DNA from: Clostridia bacterium
GTDB lineage: Bacteria; Bacillota; Clostridia; TANB77; CAG-465
NCBI GenBank assembly: GCA_017534305.1
Contig: JAFWCU010000029.1
Location: 1 to 64,000 of the forward strand
DNA length: 64,000 bases
Direction of reading: 5' to 3'
Below are positions 16,484 through 24,425 of this stretch, piece by piece; position 1 is the stretch's first letter, and the number at the start of each line of letters is the position of its first letter. The notes under the pieces are model-generated. The model was not told the origin of the DNA, did not search any database, and was given only the letters and a program-made list of their open reading frames with translations. A program made the position numbers and the translations under genes.

Positions 16484-18697
16484 TTATTCTATGTTTTCAA
16501 ATAACATTTGAGCTAAAGCTTCATTTCCAACATCAGACAAATGTACTCTGTCTACCATTAAGTAGTTTTCATTATTTTTAATATCATCATAAAAATCTAA
16601 TATTGTAACATTATCTAAATTAACGCTAATGTTATTTGAAGTTGTATTGCAAATATATATTTTATAATCTTTGCAAAGCTCAGCTATCTTTTTATAATCT
16701 CCACTAGAAATATTTGCTTTTTTATCAAAAAGAAATACTAGTCTATATTGTAGTGAATTATTAGCTATTTTCTCTTCTAATTCGCTATATAAATCATCAA
16801 AACTATAACTAGATTTAACATTAAATATAGCATTTTCAAATTTATCATTTATAAAACTAAATGAAGTTGTTAATACATCATTTCCATAAAAAGCAATCTT
16901 AGTTTTTAACTCATTTTCATGGTTTTGTATTAATTCATTTTTCTTCTTATTATACTCTTCTAAGTACACATTGTATATTGCATCATATAATGTCTTAGCA
17001 TATGCTGCTGGTCCATCACCTTTTAAATGAACACCATCTGCATAGAAATAATCATCATGTCCTAATGATGCTTGTTCCCAATGAACAATGTGAAGATTAT
17101 CATAACCTTTTGCGTATTCTTCAAATTGAACATTAAACTTAGGATCATCTGCATTTACCGCATCTATCCAGAATATTTCTCTATCTCCAAGCAGTTCCAT
17201 TAATAAATCATTTTGGTAATTAGAATAATCTCCGTTATTTGCAAGTGCAAGCACTACTGTATTTCCAAGTTTTCCTTCGCTAATTAAATTACTTAATACA
17301 TCTCTTCCACCAACTATACTACGTGATACTTTACCATCAAAATAACCATTAGGAAAAGTTGCATATAGCTCGTCCGCAGTACCAAGCATTACAGAGTCTC
17401 CAACTCCAACAATTGGAAGATTTGTAACTATATTTGCAATTTCTTCCTCTTCCATTTCCATATTTCCAAGCAACTCATTCCATGCATCTTGTTCTTCATT
17501 TAATTTTTTTAGATAATCTGCATTTCTAGCTTCTATATCTTTTAAATTGCCATTAAGTTTATCTTCTAGTTCTTTCATTTCTGCAGTATTATCTTTAGTT
17601 AGAACAAATAATACACCACCTGCAATTATAACTCCACCAAGAAGTATATATTTAGCCAAATTTAAAAATACACTATCCTTTTTAGAAGATATACTTAATA
17701 TTTTATTTAATATATATGCAATTATTAAAGTTGCAATTACTACTATTATATTTTTAACGATATCATTAACACTTAAAAGTTGCATAAAGAAAATTACCGG
17801 ATATTGTACTAAATACACCTCGTAAGATGTTCTAGAAAGAATATCTACAAATTTTCTGGTATCTTCTTTATTTGAACTATTTAATGTAGAATACTCAATA
17901 AGTCTTGTACTAATTAATGTTGAAATTAGCATAAATAGTGCATAATGTGCATTTTCTGAAGTTATTACAACAGATAATACTATCAAAGCAATTGCATAAA
18001 TTAAAAATACTAATCCACCAATCTTTTTAAATGCTTTTGCAAGTTTAACATTATATTTAGTATGAATAAGTGCAAGAAGAACACCAAATAGTATAGAAAA
18101 GCATCTTGCAAAAGTATTATAATACACAAGCATAATATCTTGTGTTTTGCTCATCCAGAAAAATAATACAGTTGAGCCTATTGTAAGTAGTAATGCTACA
18201 ATAAATCCTACATCTATTTTTATCGTTTCTCTTACCTTCTTAAATATCCAAAATACTATTGGAAACACAAGTTCAAATTGCATTAAAATTGCTATATACC
18301 ATAAATGCATAAATGGCGAATTAACATGTCTCGTAAAATAATCTAAATTTGCACTTAACTGCCAAAAATTATTATAACCCAAAAGCACAGATGTTGTTTC
18401 AGGTTTCAAATTAACCCAATTAATACCTGGAGTTAGTTTTACACCAATAATTGTTATTGCAACAACCACGACCAATGGTAAATAGATTTTTTTTAACCTA
18501 TTTAAATAGTATTTTCCTATCGAAAACTTTTCCTGTTTTAATGCAGATACACAACCTAAATATCCAGTCATAGTAAAAAAAGTACAAACTGCAAGAAAGC
18601 CACCTTTTACAATATTTAAGTGGTATAACAATACTAGAACACAAGAAAGAATCCTAATAATATCTAATCCCAAAAAATATTCTTTTTCTTTTTTCAT
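16484..18697 (-). CDS. OatA-like O-acyltransferase with two SGNH domains
   Basis: A 737-residue integral membrane protein that probably O-acetylates peptidoglycan or another wall glycan. Residues 1-365 form an acyltransferase-3 domain with about ten helices and the expected His (H26 in LLYH). A helical linker (370-420) leads to an extracytoplasmic SGNH hydrolase domain with G433-D-S435-V and D554-G-V-H557, which carries out acetyl transfer in OatA. A further domain (about 598-737) has the same frame, with GNDV (605-608) where GDSV is expected but a good D716-R-V-H719 block. It is therefore a second, probably inactive SGNH unit. Module 3 supplies a promoter. Confidence 0.88.
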   Translation of the reverse strand: MKKEKEYFLGLDIIRILSCVLVLLYHLNIVKGGFLAVCTFFTMTGYLGCVSALKQEKFSIGKYYLNRLKKIYLPLVVVVAITIIGVKLTPGINWVNLKPETTSVLLGYNNFWQLSANLDYFTRHVNSPFMHLWYIAILMQFELVFPIVFWIFKKVRETIKIDVGFIVALLLTIGSTVLFFWMSKTQDIMLVYYNTFARCFSILFGVLLALIHTKYNVKLAKAFKKIGGLVFLIYAIALIVLSVVITSENAHYALFMLISTLISTRLIEYSTLNSSNKEDTRKFVDILSRTSYEVYLVQYPVIFFMQLLSVNDIVKNIIVVIATLIIAYILNKILSISSKKDSVFLNLAKYILLGGVIIAGGVLFVLTKDNTAEMKELEDKLNGNLKDIEARNADYLKKLNEEQDAWNELLGNMEMEEEEIANIVTNLPIVGVGDSVMLGTADELYATFPNGYFDGKVSRSIVGGRDVLSNLISEGKLGNTVVLALANNGDYSNYQNDLLMELLGDREIFWIDAVNADDPKFNVQFEEYAKGYDNLHIVHWEQASLGHDDYFYADGVHLKGDGPAAYAKTLYDAIYNVYLEEYNKKKNELIQNHENELKTKIAFYGNDVLTTSFSFINDKFENAIFNVKSSYSFDDLYSELEEKIANNSLQYRLVFLFDKKANISSGDYKKIAELCKDYKIYICNTTSNNISVNLDNVTILDFYDDIKNNENYLMVDRVHLSDVGNEALAQMLFENIE

Positions 18698-18744
18698 ATA
18701 TTCACCTTTATTTTTACAACAAAAATAAACAATTCTTCACAAAA

Positions 18745-18785
18745 AATATATCATAAAAGTAGACAATTGTAAATTAATTGTCTGC
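18745..18785 (-). terminator. Composite terminator-promoter hairpin (module 3, variant arms)
   Basis: The arms read GCAGACAATT/AATTGTCTAC instead of the common AGCAAGT type. TTTACA (18768-18773) and TGA-TATATT (hexamer 18745-18750) are separated by exactly 17 bp. The OatA-like start codon is 47 bp downstream. Confidence 0.65.
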
Positions 18786-18796
18786 CTATTTTTCTT

Positions 18797-19276
18797 TTAC
18801 TTTTTTATTAAATTTGGAAGTACATCTTCTAAATATTGATTACTATTAAGTTCAATATGTTTAGATGCATTTTTGTCTTTTTTACACTTGGTTATCCACT
18901 CTTTCCATAGTTTTGAATACCAGTAAATAAATTCTTCGTTGTTTCCTCTTTTTCTACATCTTTGCATATACTCTTCTTTTAATGATTCATTAGGATATAC
19001 CCACCAATATTCATATTTATTGCTAATTAAAAAGTCATCACATATCTCATCTGAAATGAGTATATAATCATATTTATCCCTAACTTCATTTAATGCATCA
19101 AAATAGTTTTGTGGCCAAGCACTATTAAGCTTCCTATTGGTACTTTTTAAACTTTCATCTTCACTATTTTGACTAACATATTTATATATTGTAGATTCCA
19201 TATCTATTACATTTTTATATTTTTTTGCAATTAAACTTTTACCTGTTGCAGTAAAAGCATATACAAATATTCCCAT
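18797..19276 (-). CDS. Small P-loop kinase-like protein
   Basis: About 159 residues with an adenylate-kinase-like plan. The N-terminal nucleotide-binding loop is AFTATGKS (first Gly of the Walker A replaced by Ala), followed by D-M-E-S and, mid-protein, a YDYILISDE strand resembling a Walker B. The late W-W-V-Y-P and R-C-R-K-R-G stretches resemble the lid of phage-type nucleotide kinases. Substrate unknown. I start at MGIFVYAF, with GGAGTG upstream, instead of an upstream GTG. It is a one-gene unit, bounded by modules 3 and 4. Confidence 0.65.
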   Translation of the reverse strand: MGIFVYAFTATGKSLIAKKYKNVIDMESTIYKYVSQNSEDESLKSTNRKLNSAWPQNYFDALNEVRDKYDYILISDEICDDFLISNKYEYWWVYPNESLKEEYMQRCRKRGNNEEFIYWYSKLWKEWITKCKKDKNASKHIELNSNQYLEDVLPNLIKK

Positions 19277-19308
19277 ATTAATCACTCCAATAATTATTAA
19301 CTATGTTT

Positions 19309-19347
19309 ATTATATAATAAAAGCAAGTAACTTTAAAGTCACTTGCT
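19309..19347 (-). terminator. Composite terminator-promoter hairpin (module 4)
   Basis: Arms AGCAAGT/ACTTGCT, extended by paired bases, follow gap. TTTAAA (19332-19337) and a perfect TATAAT (hexamer 19309-19314) are 17 bp apart; this copy lacks the TG of the extended -10. The kinase-like start codon is 32 bp on. Confidence 0.7.
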
Positions 19348-19379
19348 CTTATATATTCATATATTTTTACAATATTAGA

Positions 19380-20396
19380 TTAGCCTAATTCTGCAAAATA
19401 TTTAATTGTTCTTACCATTTGACTTGTGTAAGAGTTTTCGTTATCATACCAAGCTACAACTTGTACTTGATATAATCCTTCATCAACTTTTGTTACCATT
19501 GTTTGTGTAGCATCAAATAATGATCCATAAGTAATACCAATAATATCTGAAGATACTAGTGGTTCTTCTGTATAACCATAAGAAGCATTAGCAGCGTTTT
19601 TCATAACTTCGTTAATTGATTCTTTAGTTATATCTTCACCTTTAACAACAGCAACTAAAATTGTAGAAGATCCTGTTGGAACTGGAACTCTTTGTGTTGA
19701 ACCTATTAGTTTTCCGTTTAATTCTGGAATAACTAGTCCAATTGCTTTTGCAGCACCTGTTGAGTTAGGTACAATATTGCAAGCTGCAGCTCTAGCTCTT
19801 CTTAAATCACCTTTTCTGTGTGGTCCATCTAGAAGCATTTGATCTCCAGTATAAGCATGGATAGTTGACATTATTCCTGATTGAATTGGTGCATAGTCAT
19901 TTAATGCTTTAGCCATTGGTGCTAAGCAGTTTGTAGTACAAGAAGCTGCAGAAATAATTGTATCTTCTTTAGTTAAGATATTTTCGTTAACTCCAAATAC
20001 TACTGTTGGTAGATCGTTTCCTGCTGGTGCAGAAATAACTACTTTTTTAGCTCCTGCATCAATGTGAGCTTGAGCTTTTTCTTTTGATGTATAGAATCCT
20101 GTACATTCTAGTACAACATCTACATCTAATTCACCCCAAGGTAAATCTTTTGCATCTTTTTCTGCATAAATTTTGATTGTTTTTCCATCAACTGTAATTG
20201 AATCTTCTCCAGCTACAACTGTATCTGCTTTTTCATATCTTTTTTGACATGAGTCATATTTTAAAAGATGTGCTAGCATTGCTGGACTTGTTAAGTCATT
20301 GATAGCAACAATTTCATACCCTTCTGCTCCAAACATTTGTCTGAACGCTAAACGACCTATACGGCCAAAACCATTAATTGCGACTCTTACTGACAT
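19380..20396 (-). CDS. gap: Glyceraldehyde-3-phosphate dehydrogenase
   Basis: The 338-residue phosphorylating enzyme of glycolysis, converting glyceraldehyde-3-phosphate to 1,3-bisphosphoglycerate. NAD fold INGFGRIGR at 7-15, D34 favouring NAD, catalytic C153 in SAASCTTNC, and H180 in TIHAYTGDQ are all present, as is the C-terminal WYDNE block. GGAGGAG precedes the ATG, and a good sigma-A promoter lies at 20460-20488. Its codons look more constrained than those of its neighbours, as expected for a highly expressed gene. It is alone rather than in a pgk-tpi operon; no other glycolytic gene adjoins it. Confidence 0.97.
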   Translation of the reverse strand: MSVRVAINGFGRIGRLAFRQMFGAEGYEIVAINDLTSPAMLAHLLKYDSCQKRYEKADTVVAGEDSITVDGKTIKIYAEKDAKDLPWGELDVDVVLECTGFYTSKEKAQAHIDAGAKKVVISAPAGNDLPTVVFGVNENILTKEDTIISAASCTTNCLAPMAKALNDYAPIQSGIMSTIHAYTGDQMLLDGPHRKGDLRRARAAACNIVPNSTGAAKAIGLVIPELNGKLIGSTQRVPVPTGSSTILVAVVKGEDITKESINEVMKNAANASYGYTEEPLVSSDIIGITYGSLFDATQTMVTKVDEGLYQVQVVAWYDNENSYTSQMVRTIKYFAELG

Positions 20397-20420
20397 AATA
20401 TACTCCTCCTTTTAAAGTCT

Positions 20421-20432
20421 AACCGAGAACTC
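20421..20432. promoter_or_regulatory. CGAGAACTCG palindrome in the gap leader
   Basis: A perfect 10-base palindrome (CGAG-AA-CTCG, about 20423-20432) lies between the predicted gap transcription start and the Shine-Dalgarno. It could be an operator; no known regulator is implied. Confidence 0.3.
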
Positions 20433-20459
20433 GATTATTTGTATTGTTCTCCAACACAC

Positions 20460-20488
20460 ATTTTATACCAATTTCAATTTGTTTTCAA
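20460..20488 (-). promoter_or_regulatory. Sigma-A promoter of gap
   Basis: On the minus strand TTGAAA (20483-20488), 17 bp, TAAAAT (20460-20465). It points at gap, 64 bp before its start codon. Confidence 0.6.
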
Positions 20489-20533
20489 TAGTAAAAACGT
20501 TAATTTTTCGCACTTTTTTAAGATTTTTTAAAA

Positions 20534-20615
20534 GACAAAAAATGGGCAATCTTACATTATAACAAGATAAAATATTTTTGTAAATATTTACAAGTTATTT
20601 TTGTAAAATTTGCCC
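20534..20615 (-). terminator. Long hairpin terminator after the 139-aa gene
   Basis: The outer arms GGGCAAATTTTAC and GTAAGATTGCCC (20603-20615 and 20544-20555) enclose about 47 bases containing a 16-base perfect palindrome TTGTAAATATTTACAA (20578-20593). A T-rich tract follows. The nested hairpins are larger than the other terminators here. Confidence 0.5.
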
Positions 20616-20622
20616 TTTTTTT

Positions 20623-21042
20623 TTACTCGTCATTTCCAATCATAAAACAAATAACCATTTTCTCAAATTCTATAAAATAGATATCTTCAACATAATAAAA
20701 AGGTCCATATCCTTCACTTAAAACGTCAAGTAGCTTTCTATTTTCTACCGAAAGAATTCTTCTAGGATCACCAGCTCTCATGTGAATCCAATGAGTTAAT
20801 CCTTCAATTAGCTTATCCACATCATCACCAAATAAATCAGTCATTAAATCTTCAAAAGAAGTGTTTTGTTGAACTAATTCAACATTACTTTCGTCTACCT
20901 CATAGCATTCACAAAAATCTTTAATATAATTTTTATCATCAAAACAATCTGCCTGAACATATGATGGCCCCATTCTTTTTGAAACACTTGAAGCCATATT
21001 AGTAAGACCAGAAATATATAAACTTTCTTCATTTAAAAACAT
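20623..21042 (-). CDS. Unrecognised small acidic protein
   Basis: A 139-residue soluble protein with many Asp/Glu residues, two Cys near residue 33 and 44-46, and no signal or membrane segment. GAGGTG is placed before the ATG. It lies 12 bp downstream of a VanY-like peptidase gene and ends its operon with a nested-hairpin terminator. I do not recognise a domain. The conserved-looking THWIHMRAGDPRRIL stretch would be the best search seed. Confidence 0.6.
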   Translation of the reverse strand: MFLNEESLYISGLTNMASSVSKRMGPSYVQADCFDDKNYIKDFCECYEVDESNVELVQQNTSFEDLMTDLFGDDVDKLIEGLTHWIHMRAGDPRRILSVENRKLLDVLSEGYGPFYYVEDIYFIEFEKMVICFMIGNDE

Positions 21043-21054
21043 ATAAAATCACCT

Positions 21055-21621
21055 CTATATTTTTAAATACTCTTCTAATGTTAAATTATTTGCATAAATA
21101 TACTTTGCAATTTCTACACTACCCACATATCTTAAATGCCATGGTTCATATCCATATCCTGTAATTTCTTCTTTACCTTCAGGATATCTTAATATAAATC
21201 CAAAATCTGCAAGATTTTTATGTATTACTTCAAATACTTCTTTACTTTCAGCTAATTCTGGATTTTCACTAATAATATGACCATCATAAATAAAGCAAAC
21301 ATCTATAGCAAGACCTGTATGATGTTCTGAGTATCCTGGAACTGCAACATATCTTTTTGTATATTCTAACCCAAATTCTTCTTCAAATTTATTCCATATA
21401 TATTCTTGTTCAAATATTTCACGATGAGCACTATCTAGTAATAAATATATTTTATCTTTAAACAATTTTTCTCTTAATTTTCTAAATTGAGTTCTTGTTT
21501 CTTTCTCAATTTTCATATCTTCGCCCCAGATATCTTTTGCATATGTAAGCTCAATAGTATCTAGCCAATTATCTGTCAATTTATTGTCTTTATTTACAAG
21601 AACTAAATAATTTGTATTCAT
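21055..21621 (-). CDS. VanY/LdcB-like M15B peptidase
   Basis: A 188-residue zinc peptidase of the D-Ala-D-Ala/LD-carboxypeptidase fold. The zinc site is intact: S-E-H-H-T-G-L-A-I-D around residue 115-125 and E-P-W-H-L-R-Y-V-G near 160-168. Unlike typical VanY or LdcB proteins there is no signal peptide or membrane anchor. The enzyme would therefore act in the cytoplasm, for example on recycled muropeptides. It sits between an ICMT-like membrane methyltransferase and a small unknown protein with spacings of 10-12 bp. Confidence 0.85.
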   Translation of the reverse strand: MNTNYLVLVNKDNKLTDNWLDTIELTYAKDIWGEDMKIEKETRTQFRKLREKLFKDKIYLLLDSAHREIFEQEYIWNKFEEEFGLEYTKRYVAVPGYSEHHTGLAIDVCFIYDGHIISENPELAESKEVFEVIHKNLADFGFILRYPEGKEEITGYGYEPWHLRYVGSVEIAKYIYANNLTLEEYLKI

Positions 21622-21631
21622 ATATTCTCCC

Positions 21632-22303
21632 CTACCAAATAAATGGTATTAATCTATATTTAACTTTCTTTTCATATTCTATATAACCTTCTAAATCTCT
21701 TTCTAGAACTTTTTCTTCATTTTTTATTCTCTTAATTATAATGAATGGATACATTAAGAAAATAGCAAACGAAATTATAGAACCAAGTATTAAAGGTATA
21801 GATAAAAATAATAAAATAGTAACTATATACATAGGATGTCTAACTATACCATACATTCCTTTATCTACAACTTTTTGTCCTTTTTCCACTTCAATTGTAC
21901 GCAATAAATATGCATTTTCTCTTAATACTTCTGCATATAGAATATATGCAATAACAAATACTATAGAAGATATAATTGTAACAATATTTGAAAGTTCTAT
22001 CCATCCAAATCTATAATTTAGTCCAGCAACAATAAATCCTGTGATAAACATCAGTCCACTTAAAGCTATAACAGATTTTTGCTCACTTTCTTTTTCTTTA
22101 ACATTTAGTCTTCTCTTTAAAAGTTCTGGATTTTTAAACATAAGATATAGTCCAAATATAAACATTGGAATAAATAATACACCCATAAAAATCCATCCAT
22201 TTAAAAACTTAATTGTACCTGCAGAAACAAATAATAATGCACCAACAAGTACTGCGCCAAGTATAAATTTTATAATTGCTTGAAAAAATAATTTATAACT
22301 CAT
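21632..22303 (-). CDS. Isoprenylcysteine carboxyl methyltransferase-family (ICMT/PEMT-like) membrane protein
   Basis: A 223-residue membrane protein with about five helices. The C-terminal SAM-binding signature is clear: YGIVRHPMY near residue 150-158 and N-E-E-K-V-L-E-R-D-L...YEKKVKYRLIPFIW at the end. Bacterial members methylate unknown small lipophilic substrates. GCAGGTGATA precedes the ATG, and an extended -10 box lies at 22328-22333. It begins a three-gene operon with the VanY-like peptidase and the 139-residue protein. Confidence 0.82.
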   Translation of the reverse strand: MSYKLFFQAIIKFILGAVLVGALLFVSAGTIKFLNGWIFMGVLFIPMFIFGLYLMFKNPELLKRRLNVKEKESEQKSVIALSGLMFITGFIVAGLNYRFGWIELSNIVTIISSIVFVIAYILYAEVLRENAYLLRTIEVEKGQKVVDKGMYGIVRHPMYIVTILLFLSIPLILGSIISFAIFLMYPFIIIKRIKNEEKVLERDLEGYIEYEKKVKYRLIPFIW

Positions 22304-22327
22304 ATTATCACCTGCAAAACTAATTAC

Positions 22328-22336
22328 ATTATATCA
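22328..22336 (-). promoter_or_regulatory. Extended -10 promoter of the ICMT-like operon
   Basis: TGA-TATAAT on the minus strand (hexamer 22328-22333), 24 bp before the start codon and just behind the preceding terminator. Confidence 0.5.
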
Positions 22337-22350
22337 TATAACTTTTAAAT

Positions 22351-22389
22351 AAAAAACAAAAAAGCAAGAGCGTATTTTACCACTCTTGT
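22351..22389 (-). terminator. Intrinsic terminator after the YjdF-like gene
   Basis: CAAGAG(TG)/(CG)CTCTTG arms followed by a run of T residues on the minus strand (GCTTTTTTGTTTTTT). The arms resemble the module family, but there is no TTGAAA in the loop. Confidence 0.7.
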
Positions 22390-22398
22390 CTTTTAAGT

Positions 22399-23181
22399 TT
22401 AGTCAATCTTTTTAGGTATAAACTTATTAGCAAATGCATTCTCACGTTCATTTTTTAGATATATCACTCCAAATATACAAAAGACTATTGCACCAACCAT
22501 ATTAACAAGCAAGTCTTTCATAGTATCATTAATTCCTATATCTAGATATCCATCTTTAATAACATATGTTTCACCACTTTTAGTTTTTATTTGTGTCTCA
22601 ACTATATCTGTAACATATACTCTTTTTGAGTCATCTAACTTAGATGTAGAAAAACTTGAAACTATAGTATCTTTCTGCATATCTGCAACAAATATTTGAT
22701 CTCCACCATATTCAAAAAATTCCCAAAGCACTCCTATTGTCATAGAAAAACTAAAAGCTACAATTGCAATAAATAGTGGTGTAACATCTATTTTTCTGCT
22801 CCTTCTATCTATAATATCTAGTAATGCAAAACCAAATGCTGCACATAAAAAACCATTCATTGTATGAAGTATGGTATCAAAATGTGGAACAGTAACATAG
22901 AACCTATTAACATCTCCAAGTATTTCTGCTGCAAAAATAAAAAAGTATACTATCGCTTCAAATGTATTTGGAAGTTCAAACTTTAATGTTTTCTGCGCAA
23001 TTGTTGGAAGTGTAAATAGTACTAATGCTAATATACATATAAATGTATGTTTATAATTACCATTAACTATAGATAATAATCCACAAATTATTACTAATAT
23101 TCTTAATACAAAATATATAATTATTGCACTCTTTTTTTCTTCTTTATACCTATTTCTCATCACTTTACTAAAACTTTTCAC
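22399..23181 (-). CDS. YjdF/DUF2238-like polytopic membrane protein
   Basis: A 260-residue protein with about seven membrane helices. The conserved features of the YjdF (DUF2238) group are visible: H-x-x-N-G-F-L after D-T-I-L-H near residue 107-113, G-V-L-W-E-F-F-E near 150-157, and D-T-M-K-D-L-L-V-N-M-V-G-A near 223-235. An extra loop of about 50 residues follows W-E-F-F-E. The start is GTG with AAGGGTGATATT upstream. Function of the family is unknown. Module 5 lies 161 bp upstream. Confidence 0.7.
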   Translation of the reverse strand: MKSFSKVMRNRYKEEKKSAIIIYFVLRILVIICGLLSIVNGNYKHTFICILALVLFTLPTIAQKTLKFELPNTFEAIVYFFIFAAEILGDVNRFYVTVPHFDTILHTMNGFLCAAFGFALLDIIDRRSRKIDVTPLFIAIVAFSFSMTIGVLWEFFEYGGDQIFVADMQKDTIVSSFSTSKLDDSKRVYVTDIVETQIKTKSGETYVIKDGYLDIGINDTMKDLLVNMVGAIVFCIFGVIYLKNERENAFANKFIPKKID

Positions 23182-23342
23182 AATATCACCCTTTCATTTA
23201 AAAATTTTTAAATTACTATGCAATATATGTTTGTTTTTTCAATGATGTGCTCCTTTTATGCATAATTTTAATAAATAATATTAATTTCTATTACCTATTC
23301 TCCCTGAATTATCCGTTCAATTCTCCTCTCTTTTACGTTAAT

Positions 23343-23383
23343 ATGATAACATAAAAGCAAGTAGTTTTCAAGTACTACTTGCT
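23343..23383 (-). terminator. Composite terminator-promoter hairpin (module 5)
   Basis: Arms AGCAAGTAGT/ACTACTTGCT follow the Nudix gene. TTGAAA (23366-23371), a 17-bp spacer and TGT-TATCAT (hexamer 23343-23348). The next start codon is 161 bp away. The stretch between (23182-23342) holds no gene; GAATT/AATTC arms near 23290-23310 were the only other symmetry seen. Confidence 0.65.
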
Positions 23384-23404
23384 CTTTTAAATTACATAAA
23401 TATA

Positions 23405-23941
23405 TTATTTTGCTACATATTTTAAATAATATAGCATAAGACATACATTTTGATTTGCATGTTCAAAATAGTTTTTCTTAACTAGATCTATACACTCTTC
23501 CATTGGTATTTTTACTATATCACCTATATGTTCATCATCATCTAATCTTTTTTTTCCTAAAGATAAATCTTTAGCATAAAACATATATAGCTTTTCATTA
23601 CTATAACCACATGAAGAAAAGACTTCAGTAAGTGGTTCTATTTTTCCTGCTATAAGACCTGTTTCTTCTTCTAGTTCTCTTTTTGCAGCAACTATTGGTT
23701 CTTCACCAACTTCAATTATTCCTGCTGGAAGTTCCATTGTCTCTTTCCCTAGAACTTCTCTAAATTGTTTAATAAACACTACTTCATTGTTCTCAGTAAT
23801 TGGTAAAACCATTGCTGCAGGTAATAATTCTACAGAATCTCTTACATATTTTTTTTGATTATTTTCATCTTCATATATTCTTTGAACCACATTAAATCTT
23901 GGTCCTTGATATTTTGTTTCTTCGCTTATTATCTTTGGCAT
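23405..23941 (-). CDS. Nudix hydrolase, ADP-ribose pyrophosphatase type
   Basis: About 178 residues. The Nudix box is complete: G-I-I-E-V-G-E-E-P-I-V-A-A-K-R-E-L-E-E-E-T-G-L, preceded by E-L-P-A, the arrangement of ADP-ribose pyrophosphatases that give AMP and ribose-5-phosphate. The start is set at MPKIISEE, because GGAG lies seven bases upstream. An upstream in-frame ATG would overlap the preceding gene. The stop of that zinc-ribbon gene is part of this Shine-Dalgarno. It belongs to one operon with the NadE-NadD fusion, a sensible NAD-turnover pairing. Confidence 0.88.
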   Translation of the reverse strand: MPKIISEETKYQGPRFNVVQRIYEDENNQKKYVRDSVELLPAAMVLPITENNEVVFIKQFREVLGKETMELPAGIIEVGEEPIVAAKRELEEETGLIAGKIEPLTEVFSSCGYSNEKLYMFYAKDLSLGKKRLDDDEHIGDIVKIPMEECIDLVKKNYFEHANQNVCLMLYYLKYVAK

Positions 23942-23951
23942 TTTTCTCTCC

Positions 23952-24413
23952 TTATTGTACATCTACTATAGGTAAAATCTTTAATCCTCTATTTTTCTTA
24001 ACATTTTTAACTACATCTTTTGTAGTTTGATTTAATAACAATATATCTTCTCCTGTTATTTCGTCTCTTACCCAGAGTTCATAACTATTATCTGTTTCTA
24101 AAAATCCTTTTGGTTTATTCGCCAATATATGTTTAGCATAAACTTTAAGTTGTTGTGGCTCTGGATCTGTTACGCCATTCATTTCTTGCTTTGCCTCTTT
24201 AGATTTTAAGTTAACACCATTTCCACAAATTGGGCAGTATTTAAAATATCCACCACCAATTGGGAAAAATGGTATATAGTCTATATGTACCCATCTATTA
24301 ATTTTCATATATCCTTTTTTATATACCCTATGACAATGTTCACACTCTTCCTTTTGTCCATAGTAGCCTTTAAAACTTGTAAACGCTTTAGTTCCATAAA
24401 TAAATAATGCCAT
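23952..24413 (-). CDS. Zinc-ribbon protein (zinc_ribbon_15-like)
   Basis: A 153-residue soluble protein. C-E-H-C-H (24-28) and C-P-I-C-G (59-63) form a zinc ribbon around a hydrophobic stretch, WVHIDYIPFFPIGGGYFKY, which is typical of small clostridial zinc-ribbon_15 proteins. The C-terminal half is charged and featureless. GGGGG precedes the ATG. It lies between nadE-nadD and the Nudix gene with 10-12 bp gaps. Function unknown. Confidence 0.75.
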   Translation of the reverse strand: MALFIYGTKAFTSFKGYYGQKEECEHCHRVYKKGYMKINRWVHIDYIPFFPIGGGYFKYCPICGNGVNLKSKEAKQEMNGVTDPEPQQLKVYAKHILANKPKGFLETDNSYELWVRDEITGEDILLLNQTTKDVVKNVKKNRGLKILPIVDVQ

Positions 24414-24425
24414 ATAAAAACCCCC

